Source: Natrinema mahii (lineage in GTDB: Archaea; Halobacteriota; Halobacteria; Halobacteriales; Natrialbaceae). Taken from it: 43,210 nucleotides of DNA. The position numbers were made by a program, and so were the translations under genes. Position 1 is the stretch's first letter. Every line of letters begins with the position of its first letter. The notes under the pieces were generated by a model. The model was not told where the DNA came from, did not search any database, and saw nothing but the letters and a program-made list of their open reading frames with translations. The stretch lies in the NCBI GenBank assembly GCA_000690595.2, contig JHUT02000004.1:205379-248588 (forward strand), in the 5' to 3' direction. This document shows, piece by piece, positions 24,201-32,034 of the stretch.

Positions 24201-24656
24201 TTACCGCGCCGGGAGCGGGAGCCGCCCCGACGACTCCGTGTCCCCGGATTCCCCTTCCTCAGTCGTCGACTCCTCGTTCGTACTCCGCGAGAGCAGCGTC
24301 ACGGTCAGATAGAGGACGCCGAGCAGCCGCGCCGCGGGCTCGACCCACGGCCGCAACTCGAGGTCGTCGGCGTTCGCGTAGACCAGGTGCTGGCTGAGGT
24401 CGATGACCGGCCGCGGGACGAGGACGAGCGTCAGTCCGGCGAGCCCGAGCAGGCCGGAGACGAGCGCCGATCCCTGCCGGCCGCGGACGAGCAGCCAGAC
24501 GACGACCAGCCCCTCGAGCCGAGCGCCGGCGAGCGCGAGCGGCCGCGGCTGGGGCTCGTCGGGGTTTCGGAGGCCGATCCGTTCACAGGCGGCGATCACC
24601 GGTTCCGGCTTTGCGATCTCGAGCAGGCCGAAGCCGATCAGCAGTCTGCGCAGCAT
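24201..24656 (-). CDS. Haloarchaeal membrane protein of unknown function
   Basis: A 151-residue protein with about three to four spans (around MLRRLLIGFGLLEI, LEGLVVVWLLVRG, SGLLGLAGLTLVLVP and LGVLYLTVTLLSR) and an acidic Ser/Glu-rich tail. The segment KPEPVIAACERIGLRNPDEPQPRP between spans 1 and 2 looks conserved, but I cannot name the family. The ATG at 24656 has a T-rich TATA region about 25-30 bases upstream (24681-24686). The gene converges with rpiA. Confidence 0.6.
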   Translation of the reverse strand: MLRRLLIGFGLLEIAKPEPVIAACERIGLRNPDEPQPRPLALAGARLEGLVVVWLLVRGRQGSALVSGLLGLAGLTLVLVPRPVIDLSQHLVYANADDLELRPWVEPAARLLGVLYLTVTLLSRSTNEESTTEEGESGDTESSGRLPLPAR

Positions 24657-24754
24657 GTCCCGCCGTATCACGGCAGCGGACAAAAAACTCGAGCCGGCAA
24701 CGGACCGTTCGTCTCTCGGCCGGCGACAGCCGTCGCTATCGACCGTAGCGTCCG

Positions 24755-24760
24755 AAAAAA
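24755..24760 (-). terminator. T6 terminator after the DUF1931 gene
   Basis: On the minus strand a run of six T residues begins 16 bases after the DUF1931 stop at 24776. Short T runs without a hairpin are the common archaeal intrinsic terminator. Confidence 0.45.
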
Positions 24761-24775
24761 TTGAGGTGGCGTCCC

Positions 24776-24943
24776 TTACAGGTCGCGGGGCTGGACCGTC
24801 TTCCGGTCGTTGGCTTCCGCGCGTCGGGCGGCGTCCTCGAGGAGTTCGTCGACTTCCTCGTCGAGTGCGTCGTAGAAGTCGGAGGCAACGTTTTTGTCAT
24901 CGAGCGCTTCCTTTACGGCGGCTTTGACGATAAGATCTGCCAT
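24776..24943 (-). CDS. DUF1931 single histone-fold protein
   Basis: A 55-residue acidic protein beginning MADLIVKAAVKEALDDKNVA. Helices and spacing, with DEEVDELLEDAARRAEANDRKTV and the terminal QPRDL, match the histone-fold part of DUF1931. Family members are small alpha-helical proteins with structural likeness to histones but without established DNA binding. The sequence is strongly acidic, unlike DNA-wrapping histones. It has a textbook leaderless promoter (TTATATGG, 24968-24976) and a T6 run after the stop, so it is a single-gene transcript. The ATG at 24943 is the only start consistent with that promoter. Confidence 0.8.
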   Translation of the reverse strand: MADLIVKAAVKEALDDKNVASDFYDALDEEVDELLEDAARRAEANDRKTVQPRDL

Positions 24944-24967
24944 ACGGTGTATCGGTTTCGCATAACT

Positions 24968-24976
24968 CCATATAAG
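24968..24976 (-). promoter_or_regulatory. TATA box CTTATATGG
   Basis: One of the clearest promoters in the window, 25-33 bases before the ATG at 24943 on the minus strand. Confidence 0.7.
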
Positions 24977-25055
24977 AATTTTGGTTAGCAGCGGAAATAC
25001 GGGGGTTGCAGCGGTTGATTCGCCCGTTTCGACCACCGTTTCCACCGGAAAGTAT

Positions 25056-25376
25056 ATGGCATATGAGTGGCGGGGCCGTCGAGCGGGGGTCACGAATCGG
25101 CTGATCCGCCTCGCGCGCGGTCCTCCGGGGCTCGCACGTGCGTTATGCGATCACAAGATCGGCGACCGAGGCCGCGCCGTGACTCGGTCCGGATCGAGCC
25201 CCAGCCAACGCATTCGAGTACGTCGGCCCCGGAACGGCGGTATGCGCGAACTCCTCGAGGCCGACGTGTTGATCGTCATCGCGGGCCGGGAGGGCGCGTT
25301 GCCAACTGTCGTCGCCGGCCTCGTCGATACGCCGGTCATCGGCGTTCCCGTTGCGATCGCCGCCGGTCGCGACTGA
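25056..25376 (+). pseudogene. larB (nickel-pincer cofactor) remnant
   Basis: The last 43 codons (from about 25245) read [20 protein letters not shown] and then [14 protein letters not shown], a near-exact copy of the conserved core of LarB, the carboxylase-hydrolase that starts nickel-pincer cofactor synthesis. A functional LarB is about 250 residues; here the N-terminal half is not recognisable (Arg-rich sequence from 25056), and the frame ends right after [10 protein letters not shown] where LarB normally continues with a Gly-rich STGYGHGG segment. No larC or larE is nearby. I call it a truncated relic. A TATA-like AAAGTATATGG at about 25050 may still drive transcription. Confidence 0.7.
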
Positions 25377-25418
25377 GGACTACTCTGTTCGGCAAAAATA
25401 GTTCACACAACCCAAAAG

Positions 25419-25433
25419 CCAAACAGTGTTTGG
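25419..25433. promoter_or_regulatory. Inverted repeat CCAAAC-AGT-GTTTGG
   Basis: A perfect 6-bp inverted repeat directly upstream of the TATTTAA box (25441-25447) of the zinc-finger gene. In archaea such a site beside the BRE/TATA is a typical place for a dimeric regulator. The factor is unknown. Confidence 0.4.
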
Positions 25434-25440
25434 AGAAGGC

Positions 25441-25447
25441 TATTTAA
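25441..25447 (+). promoter_or_regulatory. TATA box TATTTAA
   Basis: Lies about 50 bases before the ATG at 25494, which predicts a leader of about 20-25 bases; a second GTATAT at 25459-25464 would instead give a leaderless mRNA. Confidence 0.5.
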
Positions 25448-25493
25448 CCGTACACCCGGTATATCCGGGTACCGGCTCCGGCCGGTGTGACCA

Positions 25494-25643
25494 ATGCCCA
25501 AGTGTGACCACTGCGGCGCGCACGTTTCCGAACGGTTCGCACGCGTCTTCGCCGACGAACGCGGCGAGATCCACGCGTGTGTCAGTTGTTCGGCCAACGC
25601 CGGCATCGCTGAAGCCGCGAAAGAGCGCGCTCGCGGCACCTGA
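25494..25643 (+). CDS. 49-residue zinc-finger micro-protein (DUF7563-like)
   Basis: A 49-residue protein with two CxxC knuckles: [19 protein letters not shown] and, after [12 protein letters not shown] (Cys 4, 7, 29, 32), then an Ala/Glu/Lys helix. The pattern is that of the abundant haloarchaeal zinc-finger micro-proteins, closest in my memory to DUF7563. Such proteins are often regulatory, but no role is known here. The upstream region has a TATTTAA box and an inverted repeat, suggesting control. No stop or frame defects; third positions are GC rich as in neighbours. Confidence 0.75.
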   Translation: MPKCDHCGAHVSERFARVFADERGEIHACVSCSANAGIAEAAKERARGT

Positions 25644-25690
25644 CCATCGCGATCGATCACGACTACCACGCGCCCCCACGGACGAGACGC

Positions 25691-25698
25691 TTTTTAGG
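25691..25698 (+). promoter_or_regulatory. TATA-like box TTTTTAGG
   Basis: Lies 23-30 bases before the ATG at 25721, giving a leaderless mRNA for the GIY-YIG gene. Confidence 0.5.
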
Positions 25699-25720
25699 CC
25701 CCTCGCCGTTCCCACGAGCG

Positions 25721-25969
25721 ATGGCCGACCACGTCGTCTACGTCCTCGAGTGTGCCGACGGCTCCCTCTATACCGGCTACACGACCGACCTCGAGCGACG
25801 CGTCGCCGAACACGACGCGGGCGAGGGCGCGAAGTACACCCGCGGACGGACGCCGGTCGAACTCCGCTACCACGAGCGGTTCGACTCGAAATCGGCGGCG
25901 ATGTCCCGCGAGTACGAGATCAAACAGCTCTCCCGCGCCGCGAAGGAGCGACTCGTGGGGCTCGAGTGA
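25721..25969 (+). CDS. GIY-YIG domain protein (YhbQ/UPF0213 type)
   Basis: An 82-residue single-domain protein. The GIY-YIG motif appears as [18 protein letters not shown] (residues 5-22), followed by the Arg of [12 protein letters not shown], and [15 protein letters not shown] and the late [12 protein letters not shown] helix. This is the compact UPF0213/YhbQ form, an endonuclease-related fold thought to act on structured or damaged DNA; the catalytic role in this group is poorly established. It is monocistronic, with a TTTTTAGG box in front. Confidence 0.85.
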   Translation: MADHVVYVLECADGSLYTGYTTDLERRVAEHDAGEGAKYTRGRTPVELRYHERFDSKSAAMSREYEIKQLSRAAKERLVGLE

Positions 25970-26027
25970 CTCCGATCACGACGAGTGCCCCGCCGGCCGT
26001 TTCTTTCTGCTACACGCCGAAAAATAG

Positions 26028-27017
26028 ATGTCCATCGGGAATGACAGTTCTCTCGAGATGCAAATCGACGTCGTCGACGAACTCAGACAACCGGAGTACA
26101 CCGGCGACAACCGGTGTGAGCCCTGTACAGTCCTGAACCTGGTTATCGCGGCGATACTCGGTTCGATCGTCGCCCGCAAATCCCGTCTCGGCGGACTGGT
26201 CGCCGTCGGCGTGTCGATCGCACTGATCTATTTCCGGGGGTATCTCGTTCCCGGCACGCCGACGCTGACCAAGCGGTATCTCCCGCCCGCGGTACTGCGC
26301 TGGTTCGGCAAGGACCCCGAACCCGCAGTCGCGAGCGGCCTCGGCAGCGGCGACGGCCCGACGACCGAAACCGACCGCGATTCGACGGCGGGCGACGTGG
26401 CTACCTTCGACGAGGCCGACGCCGTCGCGCCCGACGACGCGACGCCGGCCGCGGACGGTGACGGGGCCGCCGCTGGCGGGGCCGACGACGATGCCGTCGC
26501 CGACCTCGAGACGTTCTTCCTCGCGAACGATGTCCTCGAGCCCTGCGAGGACCGCGACGACCTCTGTCTCACCGACGAGTTCGAAGCCGTCTGGTTCGGC
26601 GAGATCGACCCGCTCGCGGAGTCGGGGGTCGACGTCGAGGCGGCCGTCGACGCCTTCGGGTTCGACGCCGACCCCGAGCGGTTCGAACTCAGCGAACACG
26701 GGGAGGCATACCGACTGCTCTCGGAGACGGGTGCGGCCGGCCGCTGGCCCTCCCACGCCGCCTTGCTCGCCGACGTCGCCGCCAGCCGCGCGCTCGCGTC
26801 GTGGACCGACGACTGGGGCGCCTACCCGCCCGAGACGAAAGGCGAGGTCCTCAACGGGCTGCGGATGTTCCTCGAGACCTGTCCCTCCGGCGGCGACGTC
26901 CGGATGGGCGAGGAGGTCGTCGAGTCCTGCTGTAGCTCCCACGAAGTGATCGCGGTCACCTGCGAGGATACCGGCGAGCGACTCTTCGAGCAGCGACTCG
27001 CCGACGTCGACGCCTGA
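26028..27017 (+). CDS. Cys-bearing haloarchaeal membrane protein, unknown
   Basis: A 329-residue protein in three parts. Near the N-terminus (about 20-75) is the motif NRCEPCTVLN followed by two spans (LVIAAILGSIVARKS and GGLVAVGVSIALIYFRGYLV). A low-complexity Ala/Asp linker follows (about 100-155). A soluble domain (160-329) carries Cys pairs in PCEDRDDLCLT and ETCPSGG and an adjacent pair SCCSSHEV, with CED near the end. Metal binding or thiol chemistry is plausible, but I know no family. It has its own T-rich promoter region and no partner in an operon. Confidence 0.6.
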   Translation: MSIGNDSSLEMQIDVVDELRQPEYTGDNRCEPCTVLNLVIAAILGSIVARKSRLGGLVAVGVSIALIYFRGYLVPGTPTLTKRYLPPAVLRWFGKDPEPAVASGLGSGDGPTTETDRDSTAGDVATFDEADAVAPDDATPAADGDGAAAGGADDDAVADLETFFLANDVLEPCEDRDDLCLTDEFEAVWFGEIDPLAESGVDVEAAVDAFGFDADPERFELSEHGEAYRLLSETGAAGRWPSHAALLADVAASRALASWTDDWGAYPPETKGEVLNGLRMFLETCPSGGDVRMGEEVVESCCSSHEVIAVTCEDTGERLFEQRLADVDA

Positions 27018-27079
27018 TCGCTTCCGAACGGCCCCGTCGTCCCGTCGCTTTTTTCGCGCCGGCCCTCGACCACCGGTGC

Positions 27080-28474
27080 ATGGAGTCGATCAGCTTCGGT
27101 ACCGACGGTTGGCGGGCGACGCTCGAGGAGTTCACGTCGCCCCGCGTCCGGATGGTAGGGCAAGCGGTCGCGACGTATCTCATCGACGAGGGTCTCGAGG
27201 GCCCGGTCGCGGTGGGGTACGACGCCCGCGAGGGTTCGCGGGGATTCGCCGAGGAACTGGCGCGGGTGTTGTGTGCCAACGGGTTCGATGTCCTGCTCTC
27301 AGACCGGGACCGACCGACGCCGCTTATCGCCTTCGCCATCGTCGACCGCGATCTGGCTGGCGGGCTCGTGATCACCGCCTCGCACAACCCGCCGGAGTAC
27401 AACGGCGTCAAGTTCATCCCCGGCGACGGCGCGCCGGCCCTGCCCGCGGTCACCGACGCTATCGCCGACCGACTCGCCGAGCCCGACCCGCTCCCCGAGG
27501 CCGACCACGGGGCCGTCACCGAGGTCGATTTCGCCGGGCCACACGCCGACGCCGCCCTCGAGCTGGTCGAATCGATGGCCGACGACGCCGACCTCGCCGA
27601 CCGCACCGTCGCCTACGACGCCATACACGGCAGCGGTCGCGGGACCACCGACGCCCTGCTCGAGCGGGCCGGCGCCTCGCTCGAGTGTCTGCGCTGCGAA
27701 CCCGATCCCGCGTTCGGCGGCGGCGCACCCGAGCCGGCTGCCGAGAACCTCGAGACGCTGATCGACCTCGTCACCGATCCCGACACCGCCCCCGAACTGG
27801 GGATCGCCAACGACGGCGACGCCGACCGCATCGCCGTCGTCACGCCCGAGCGGGGCTCCCTCGACGAGAACCTCTTTTTCGCCGCGCTCTACGACTACCT
27901 GCTCGAGACGGATTCGGGGCCGGCGGTCCGGACCGTCTCCACGACCTACCTGATCGACCGGGTCGCCCAGTCCCACGGCGAGACGGTCCACGAGGTCCCG
28001 GTCGGGTTCAAGTGGGTCGCGCAGGCGATCGGCGAACACGATGCCCTCGTCGGCGGCGAGGAGTCGGGCGGGTTCACCGTCCGGGGCCACGTCCGCGAGA
28101 AAGACGGCGTCCTCATGGCGCTGCTCGCAGCCGTGATGCACGCCGCGGAGCCGATCGACGACCGTGTGGATCGCCTGCTCGCAGAACACGGCACCGTCGT
28201 CCAGGACAAAAGCAGCGTCGACTGCCCCGACGACGAGAAGGCGCGGGTGCTCTCCGATCTCGAGGCCGAGATCCCCGAAACCGTCGCGGGGACCGCCGTC
28301 GAGGACATCAACACCGCCGACGGGTTCAAGCTGCTGCTGGCCGATGGGTCGTGGCTGCTGGTGCGTCCCAGCGGGACCGAGCCCGTCCTGCGGGTCTACG
28401 CCGAGGCCGAAGACGAGGATCGGGTAGGGGCGTTGCTCGAGGCGGGTCGGGAACTGGTCGAACCGCTGGTGTGA
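27080..28474 (+). CDS. Phosphohexomutase (phosphoglucomutase/phosphomannomutase family)
   Basis: A 464-residue alpha-D-phosphohexomutase. Signatures are FGTDGWR (6-12), the phosphoserine loop TASHNPPEYNG with Ser 101, the metal loop NDGDADRIAV, the sugar loop GGEESGGF and the phosphate-binding RPSGTEP near the C-terminus. All key residues are present. It converts between the 1- and 6-phosphates of glucose, mannose or glucosamine; the sugar cannot be assigned from sequence. Start: ATG 27080, with a T6 tract at 27049-27054, 26-31 bases upstream, serving as the TATA region and perhaps as terminator of the gene before. Confidence 0.88.
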   Translation: MESISFGTDGWRATLEEFTSPRVRMVGQAVATYLIDEGLEGPVAVGYDAREGSRGFAEELARVLCANGFDVLLSDRDRPTPLIAFAIVDRDLAGGLVITASHNPPEYNGVKFIPGDGAPALPAVTDAIADRLAEPDPLPEADHGAVTEVDFAGPHADAALELVESMADDADLADRTVAYDAIHGSGRGTTDALLERAGASLECLRCEPDPAFGGGAPEPAAENLETLIDLVTDPDTAPELGIANDGDADRIAVVTPERGSLDENLFFAALYDYLLETDSGPAVRTVSTTYLIDRVAQSHGETVHEVPVGFKWVAQAIGEHDALVGGEESGGFTVRGHVREKDGVLMALLAAVMHAAEPIDDRVDRLLAEHGTVVQDKSSVDCPDDEKARVLSDLEAEIPETVAGTAVEDINTADGFKLLLADGSWLLVRPSGTEPVLRVYAEAEDEDRVGALLEAGRELVEPLV

Positions 28475-28752
28475 GTACCCGCATCTGTTGAACGGCTTGC
28501 GTAGGCAGCAGTTTCGGGGGGCAGAGCGTTCTGCCATCGTGGCAACAGGCAGCGGCCACGCCCTCCCCAGCCGATTCGCTCGTTCCTTTCAGTCACTCGC
28601 TCATCCCTCGCGCAGTGTTATCGACCGCCCTCGCTAGCGCTCGTCCGGTCGACAGTACGCGCCATCGCAGACGAACGATCGGCTTGCAGTGATACGTGTC
28701 TATTCGGGGCGTCAATCGAGCAGTGCTGGATGAGATGGGCCGCCTTTCTCGA
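28475..28752. other. Degenerate intergenic region
   Basis: About 280 bases with no gene. It includes a weak hairpin GGCAGA/TCTGCC at 28520-28535 that could end the phosphohexomutase transcript, and a stretch around 28570-28620 (GCTCGTTCCTTTCAGTCACT and CGCTCATCCCTCGC) of a sort I have often seen scattered between haloarchaeal genes and near IS remnants. I cannot name an element. Confidence 0.35.
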
Positions 28753-29268
28753 TCAGTCGACTCGCTCGGCCGGCACGCCGACGACGGTCGCCCCGTCCGG
28801 AACGTCGTCCGTGACGACCGACCCGGCGCCGACGGCCGCGTCCTCACCGATCGTGATGTCGCCCAGCAGCGTCGCGTTCGCGCCCAGTTGCGCGCCGTCC
28901 TCGACCGTCGGGTGGCGCTTGACTGGGTCGTTCGTGTCGCCGCCGAGCGTGACCCCGTGATACATGTGGACGTCGTCGCCGATTTCGGCCGTCTCGCCGA
29001 CGACGACGCCCATCCCGTGGTCGATCGTCACCCGGCGGCCGAGCTCGGCGGCCGGATGGATCTCGACGCCGGTCAGCCAACGCACCAGATGGGAGAGCAG
29101 CCGGGCGACCAGCCGAAACCCGCCGCCGCGGTTCCAGCAGCGGTGGGCGAGCCGGTGGCCCCAGACCGCGTGCAGCCCCGAATAACACAGCAGGACCTCG
29201 AGTCGCCCCTTCGCGGCGGGGTCGCGCTCGGCCATTGCCCGGACGTCCTCACGCACGCGCTCGAACAT
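28753..29268 (-). CDS. cysE: Serine O-acetyltransferase
   Basis: A 171-residue short-form CysE, making O-acetylserine from serine and acetyl-CoA for cysteine synthesis. The N-terminal helix carries [27 protein letters not shown], and the left-handed beta-helix shows hexapeptide repeats with [31 protein letters not shown] and [13 protein letters not shown]. Catalytic His residues are in TIDHG and MYHGV. The first usable in-frame start is ATG 29268, yet the only TATA-like box lies 153-160 bases upstream (29421-29428), so the mRNA has an unusually long leader of about 125 bases, which holds a 48-codon frame. Confidence 0.88.
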   Translation of the reverse strand: MFERVREDVRAMAERDPAAKGRLEVLLCYSGLHAVWGHRLAHRCWNRGGGFRLVARLLSHLVRWLTGVEIHPAAELGRRVTIDHGMGVVVGETAEIGDDVHMYHGVTLGGDTNDPVKRHPTVEDGAQLGANATLLGDITIGEDAAVGAGSVVTDDVPDGATVVGVPAERVD

Positions 29269-29395
29269 CAGTTTCGGTCGCGGCGGCGGTCTCGAGGCGA
29301 CGCTGGCGGTGCGGGGACGGCGAGCGACAACACCGGCCCGCGGCGCGACGGGGACGGTTCCGAGCGGGACGCGCGGCGTGGCCGGTGAGTACCAT
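29249..29395 (-). CDS. Putative 48-residue leader peptide overlapping cysE
   Basis: An ATG at 29395 sits 26-33 bases after a TTTTAC TATA-like box (29421-29428), the leaderless arrangement. The frame of 48 codons is very Arg-rich and has two adjacent Cys codons (residues 22-23, in GRCCRS); its TGA lies 20 bases inside cysE in another frame. The composition is unlike haloarchaeal proteins, so the product, if made, is probably not itself functional. Analogy: leaderless upstream frames with Cys tracts control cysteine genes in mycobacteria. That is inference; the frame could be chance. Confidence 0.3.
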   Translation of the reverse strand: MVLTGHAARPARNRPRRAAGRCCRSPSPHRQRRLETAAATETDVRARA

Positions 29396-29420
29396 GTTCG
29401 GCAGTAGCGGCGGGACGAGT

Positions 29421-29428
29421 GTAAAAGG
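29421..29428 (-). promoter_or_regulatory. TATA-like box CTTTTAC for the cysE transcript
   Basis: The only AT-rich element between cysE and the gene upstream (29454). Predicted transcription start is at or next to the ATG at 29395, not at cysE. Confidence 0.5.
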
Positions 29429-29453
29429 GTTCGTTTCGGGCGTCGCTCGAGCC

Positions 29454-30122
29454 CTACTTCCCGCGGACCAGCCGCGACCCAATGCGGCTCGGCAGCCCAG
29501 CTTCCTCGACGGCCGCCTGGACGGCGTCGATATCGTACTCGACGCGGTGGGTCTCGACGGTCAGCGCGTCGAGATCGACCACCGCGTAGCCGGCCCGGGG
29601 GTCGCCGTCGCGGGGCTGGCCGACGCTGCCCGGGTTGACGACGATCCCCTCCCCGAACCGCTCGACGCCCTGAACGTGGGTGTGGCCCAGCACCAGCACG
29701 TCCTCGTCGCCGAGCATTCGAGCCGTGAACTCCTCGGGATAGGTGTAGCGCGTGTAGCGATCGGGGTCGTCCGGGTGGCCGTGGACCAGCTTGACCCGGC
29801 CGTCGCACGCGAGTCGCTCCGCCGGGAGGTCGGCCAGCCACTCGAGCTGGTCGTCCGACAGTTCCCCGTTCGCGTGGTCGACGCCGGCCTTGGCCATGCC
29901 GTTGAACCGGAACGGGGTGTCCCCGGCGACGGCGGCGTCGTGGTTGCCCATCACCGTCGGCACGTCCCGCGATCGCAACTCGTCGACGCAGTCGCCGGGC
30001 CAGGGGTTGTAGCCGACGACGTCGCCCGCACAGAGAATTTCGTCGACCGCCGGCATGTCCGCAAGGACGGTCTCGAGCGCAACCTTGTTGCTGTGGACGT
30101 CAGAGATGAGTCCGACCTTCAT
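29454..30122 (-). CDS. Calcineurin-like phosphodiesterase (MJ0936/YfcE type)
   Basis: A 222-residue metallophosphoesterase. All metal motifs are present: GLISDVHSN (D-x-H), [12 protein letters not shown] (GD), MGNHDAA (GNHD), LVHGHPDD and LGHTHVQ (GH-x-H). The pattern is that of MJ0936-type 2',3'-cyclic or bis-phosphodiesterases with two divalent metals. The natural substrate is unknown. No signal peptide. The ATG at 30122 starts MKVGLISD, with CTACAAATCC 27-35 bases upstream as the TATA region. Confidence 0.88.
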   Translation of the reverse strand: MKVGLISDVHSNKVALETVLADMPAVDEILCAGDVVGYNPWPGDCVDELRSRDVPTVMGNHDAAVAGDTPFRFNGMAKAGVDHANGELSDDQLEWLADLPAERLACDGRVKLVHGHPDDPDRYTRYTYPEEFTARMLGDEDVLVLGHTHVQGVERFGEGIVVNPGSVGQPRDGDPRAGYAVVDLDALTVETHRVEYDIDAVQAAVEEAGLPSRIGSRLVRGK

Positions 30123-30251
30123 GCGCGAGTGCTAGCGCCGCGAGGGATTTGTAGGTTGGCCGACCGTCCGTCGCCCGCCGCGCATCCTCGAGCGGGGACC
30201 GCCGCTCGGGATCGGCCGACGGACGCGATCGCTGCGGAGACGCCTACTGCT

Positions 30252-30638
30252 TCAGTCCGCCTCGGCCCGGAGGAGGAGTTTCCCGACGACGCTCCCCCAG
30301 ACCAGCGCGAGGACGCCGAGTTCGACCGCGACGGGCACTCCGTTCGGAACGATGGCCGCACCCAGGACGAGCCCGCCCCCGACGACGGCGACGGTTACGA
30401 GGAGTCTCCGCCGCCATGCGACGGGGCGGGCCGCCCGCTGGTCGTCGAGGACGCTGGCCCCACCGCCCAATGCGAGTCCGCCCCCGACGGCTATCGCCAG
30501 CACCGTCGCGCTCGGAAGCGGCGGGATCGTCCCTTCCCACCACTCGACGTAGACGACGATCGCCACGAAGAGCGCGAAGAGGGACTCGAAGACGAGTCCC
30601 GCAGACTCGAACCGTCGCCCATCTCGGTCGGTCGCCAT
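30252..30638 (-). CDS. Four-span membrane protein of unknown function
   Basis: A 128-residue protein with four predicted spans (about VFESLFALFVAIVVYVEW, PSATVLAIAVGGGLALG, LLVTVAVVGGGLVLGAAI and VAVELGVLALVWGSVVGKLLL) and short polar loops, one with DDQRAARPVAWRRR. No family is recognised. The ATG at 30638 is preferred over one 27 bases upstream because a CTTTTTG tract lies about 25-30 bases before it. Confidence 0.6.
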   Translation of the reverse strand: MATDRDGRRFESAGLVFESLFALFVAIVVYVEWWEGTIPPLPSATVLAIAVGGGLALGGGASVLDDQRAARPVAWRRRLLVTVAVVGGGLVLGAAIVPNGVPVAVELGVLALVWGSVVGKLLLRAEAD

Positions 30639-30717
30639 AAATATCGAGACTCTATGGGCGGACAAAAAGACTCCGGCGAGCTTCCCGCCCGCCGATCGCG
30701 CACGTCAGCCAGCGGCG

Positions 30718-31308
30718 TTAGTCGCCGTTCTCGATCGCCGTCTCGAACCCGTCGTCGGTCCGGGCGACGCCGGCCGCACAGACCGCGTGTTCGAACTCGA
30801 GGTCGTAGGCCGCGCTCGCGGCCGCGGCCGCACCGTCGGCCTCGAAGTCGAACGCCTCGGGCGCGTTCTTCTCGTAGGTCGCGACCAGCGTCGGCTCGTC
30901 GACGGTCTCGACCAGCAGGGCGTCCTTGCGAACGGTCCCGATCAGCGCCTCGCCGTCGCCGCCGATCGTCGCCGCGATCCGGGGCGTGTCGTAGTCGTCT
31001 TTCTCGTAATCCAGTGCCAACAGACTCTCCGCGAGGGCGTCGCGTGCGGGATAGCCCCGCTCGAGTTTCTCCGCGATCGGATCGACATGCGAGCCGTTGC
31101 CGAAGGCGGCCGTCTCCCCGGTCGGGGTCTCGACGACCCGCAGGCAGTTGTACGAGACGTAGGGGTTGTCCGTCTCCGGGGCGTCCGCGGTGGGACCGAC
31201 GGTCAGGGCCTCGTCTCGAGCGGTGAGCTTGCGGTTCGGGAACGATCGCGAGGAGACGCGGTACGCGCCGACCTCGGGACCGACGACGACGAATCGTCCG
31301 ACGTACAT
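30718..31308 (-). CDS. purO: Archaeal IMP cyclohydrolase PurO
   Basis: A 196-residue enzyme for the last step of IMP synthesis, closing FAICAR to IMP. Family-wide segments are [20 protein letters not shown] with [49 protein letters not shown] and RIAATI. It is the archaeal type, unrelated to the C-terminal half of PurH. No other purine gene adjoins. It is divergent from the HNH gene across 104 bases. Confidence 0.93.
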   Translation of the reverse strand: MYVGRFVVVGPEVGAYRVSSRSFPNRKLTARDEALTVGPTADAPETDNPYVSYNCLRVVETPTGETAAFGNGSHVDPIAEKLERGYPARDALAESLLALDYEKDDYDTPRIAATIGGDGEALIGTVRKDALLVETVDEPTLVATYEKNAPEAFDFEADGAAAAASAAYDLEFEHAVCAAGVARTDDGFETAIENGD

Positions 31309-31382
31309 ACTCGAGCGTGCGCGCGACTGGGGAAAAGGAATGTCGGTTCGCGTTCGGTTCCCGACCGGAGCGTAGCCGTGGG

Positions 31383-31388
31383 TTTATA
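31383..31388 (+). promoter_or_regulatory. TATA box TTTATA of the HNH gene
   Basis: TTTATA 25-30 bases before the ATG at 31413, supporting a leaderless start there. Confidence 0.6.
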
Positions 31389-31412
31389 CGGAATGCCGCG
31401 GCCAACGGGGGC

Positions 31413-32006
31413 ATGACGACTGAGGCGGAGTGCCTCGAGGCGCTTCGGGAGGCAGCCGAACGACTGGGCGAGTCGCCGACGAAGGCACAGTACGAGGAGC
31501 TAGGGTTGGCGCCGGCATCCGCGACGATTATGGAAACGCTAGGTGGTTGGAACGCGGCGAAAGAGCAGGCAGGCTTGGAAACGTTTGACCCATCTGTGAC
31601 GGGCGGACAGCCCGTTCAGCCGAAACCAGAGTGGGTCGATATTCCAGATGACGCTGACTGGGAGGAACTCACTGGCCAACAACGCTGGTATTACAAGAAC
31701 CGTGAGGAACGGATCGAACGGAAGGATCGCCGTCGAGCGGCGATCCGGAGATGGCTCTTCGCGTACAAGAACCGCTACTGCGAGTGTGCCCACTGTGGGG
31801 AGGAACGCCCACCCTGCTTGGATTTCCACCACCCTGACGAGAAAAACCACAGCATCGCTACGATGGTCGTCAACGGACATTCGAAGGCGAGTATCCGCGC
31901 AGAGATCGAGCGTTGTATCGTTCTCTGTGCGAATTGCCATCGTCTCGAACACGCGGATCCGCCGGACTGCGGTTCAGTTGAACTCCAACCCGACAGTCAT
32001 AAATAG
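31413..32006 (+). CDS. HNH nuclease-like protein with N-terminal HNH-associated repeat
   Basis: A 197-residue protein. The N-terminal 50 residues (LGESPTKAQYEELGLAPASA and ETLGGWNAAKEQAGLE) match the helix-turn-helix repeat found beside homing nucleases (HNH_repeat/HEAR). The C-terminal part has the zinc-bound HNH core: CECAHCGEERPPCLDFHHPDE, then CIVLCANCHRLEH. Its mid part uses more AT in third positions than its neighbours, a sign of transfer. It ends 28 bases before tRNA-Gln, and its last codons form the TATA box of that tRNA. It may be a domesticated or free-standing homing-type nuclease; the target is unknown. Confidence 0.82.
   Translation: MTTEAECLEALREAAERLGESPTKAQYEELGLAPASATIMETLGGWNAAKEQAGLETFDPSVTGGQPVQPKPEWVDIPDDADWEELTGQQRWYYKNREERIERKDRRRAAIRRWLFAYKNRYCECAHCGEERPPCLDFHHPDEKNHSIATMVVNGHSKASIRAEIERCIVLCANCHRLEHADPPDCGSVELQPDSHK
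31998..32006 (+). promoter_or_regulatory. tRNA-Gln TATA box inside the HNH gene
   Basis: CATAAATAG, 29-37 bases before the tRNA 5' end, is also the last three codons (His, Lys, stop) of the HNH gene. Confidence 0.55.
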
Positions 32007-32034
32007 GGTCGAATCCAACCATCTGTCGCAGCGC

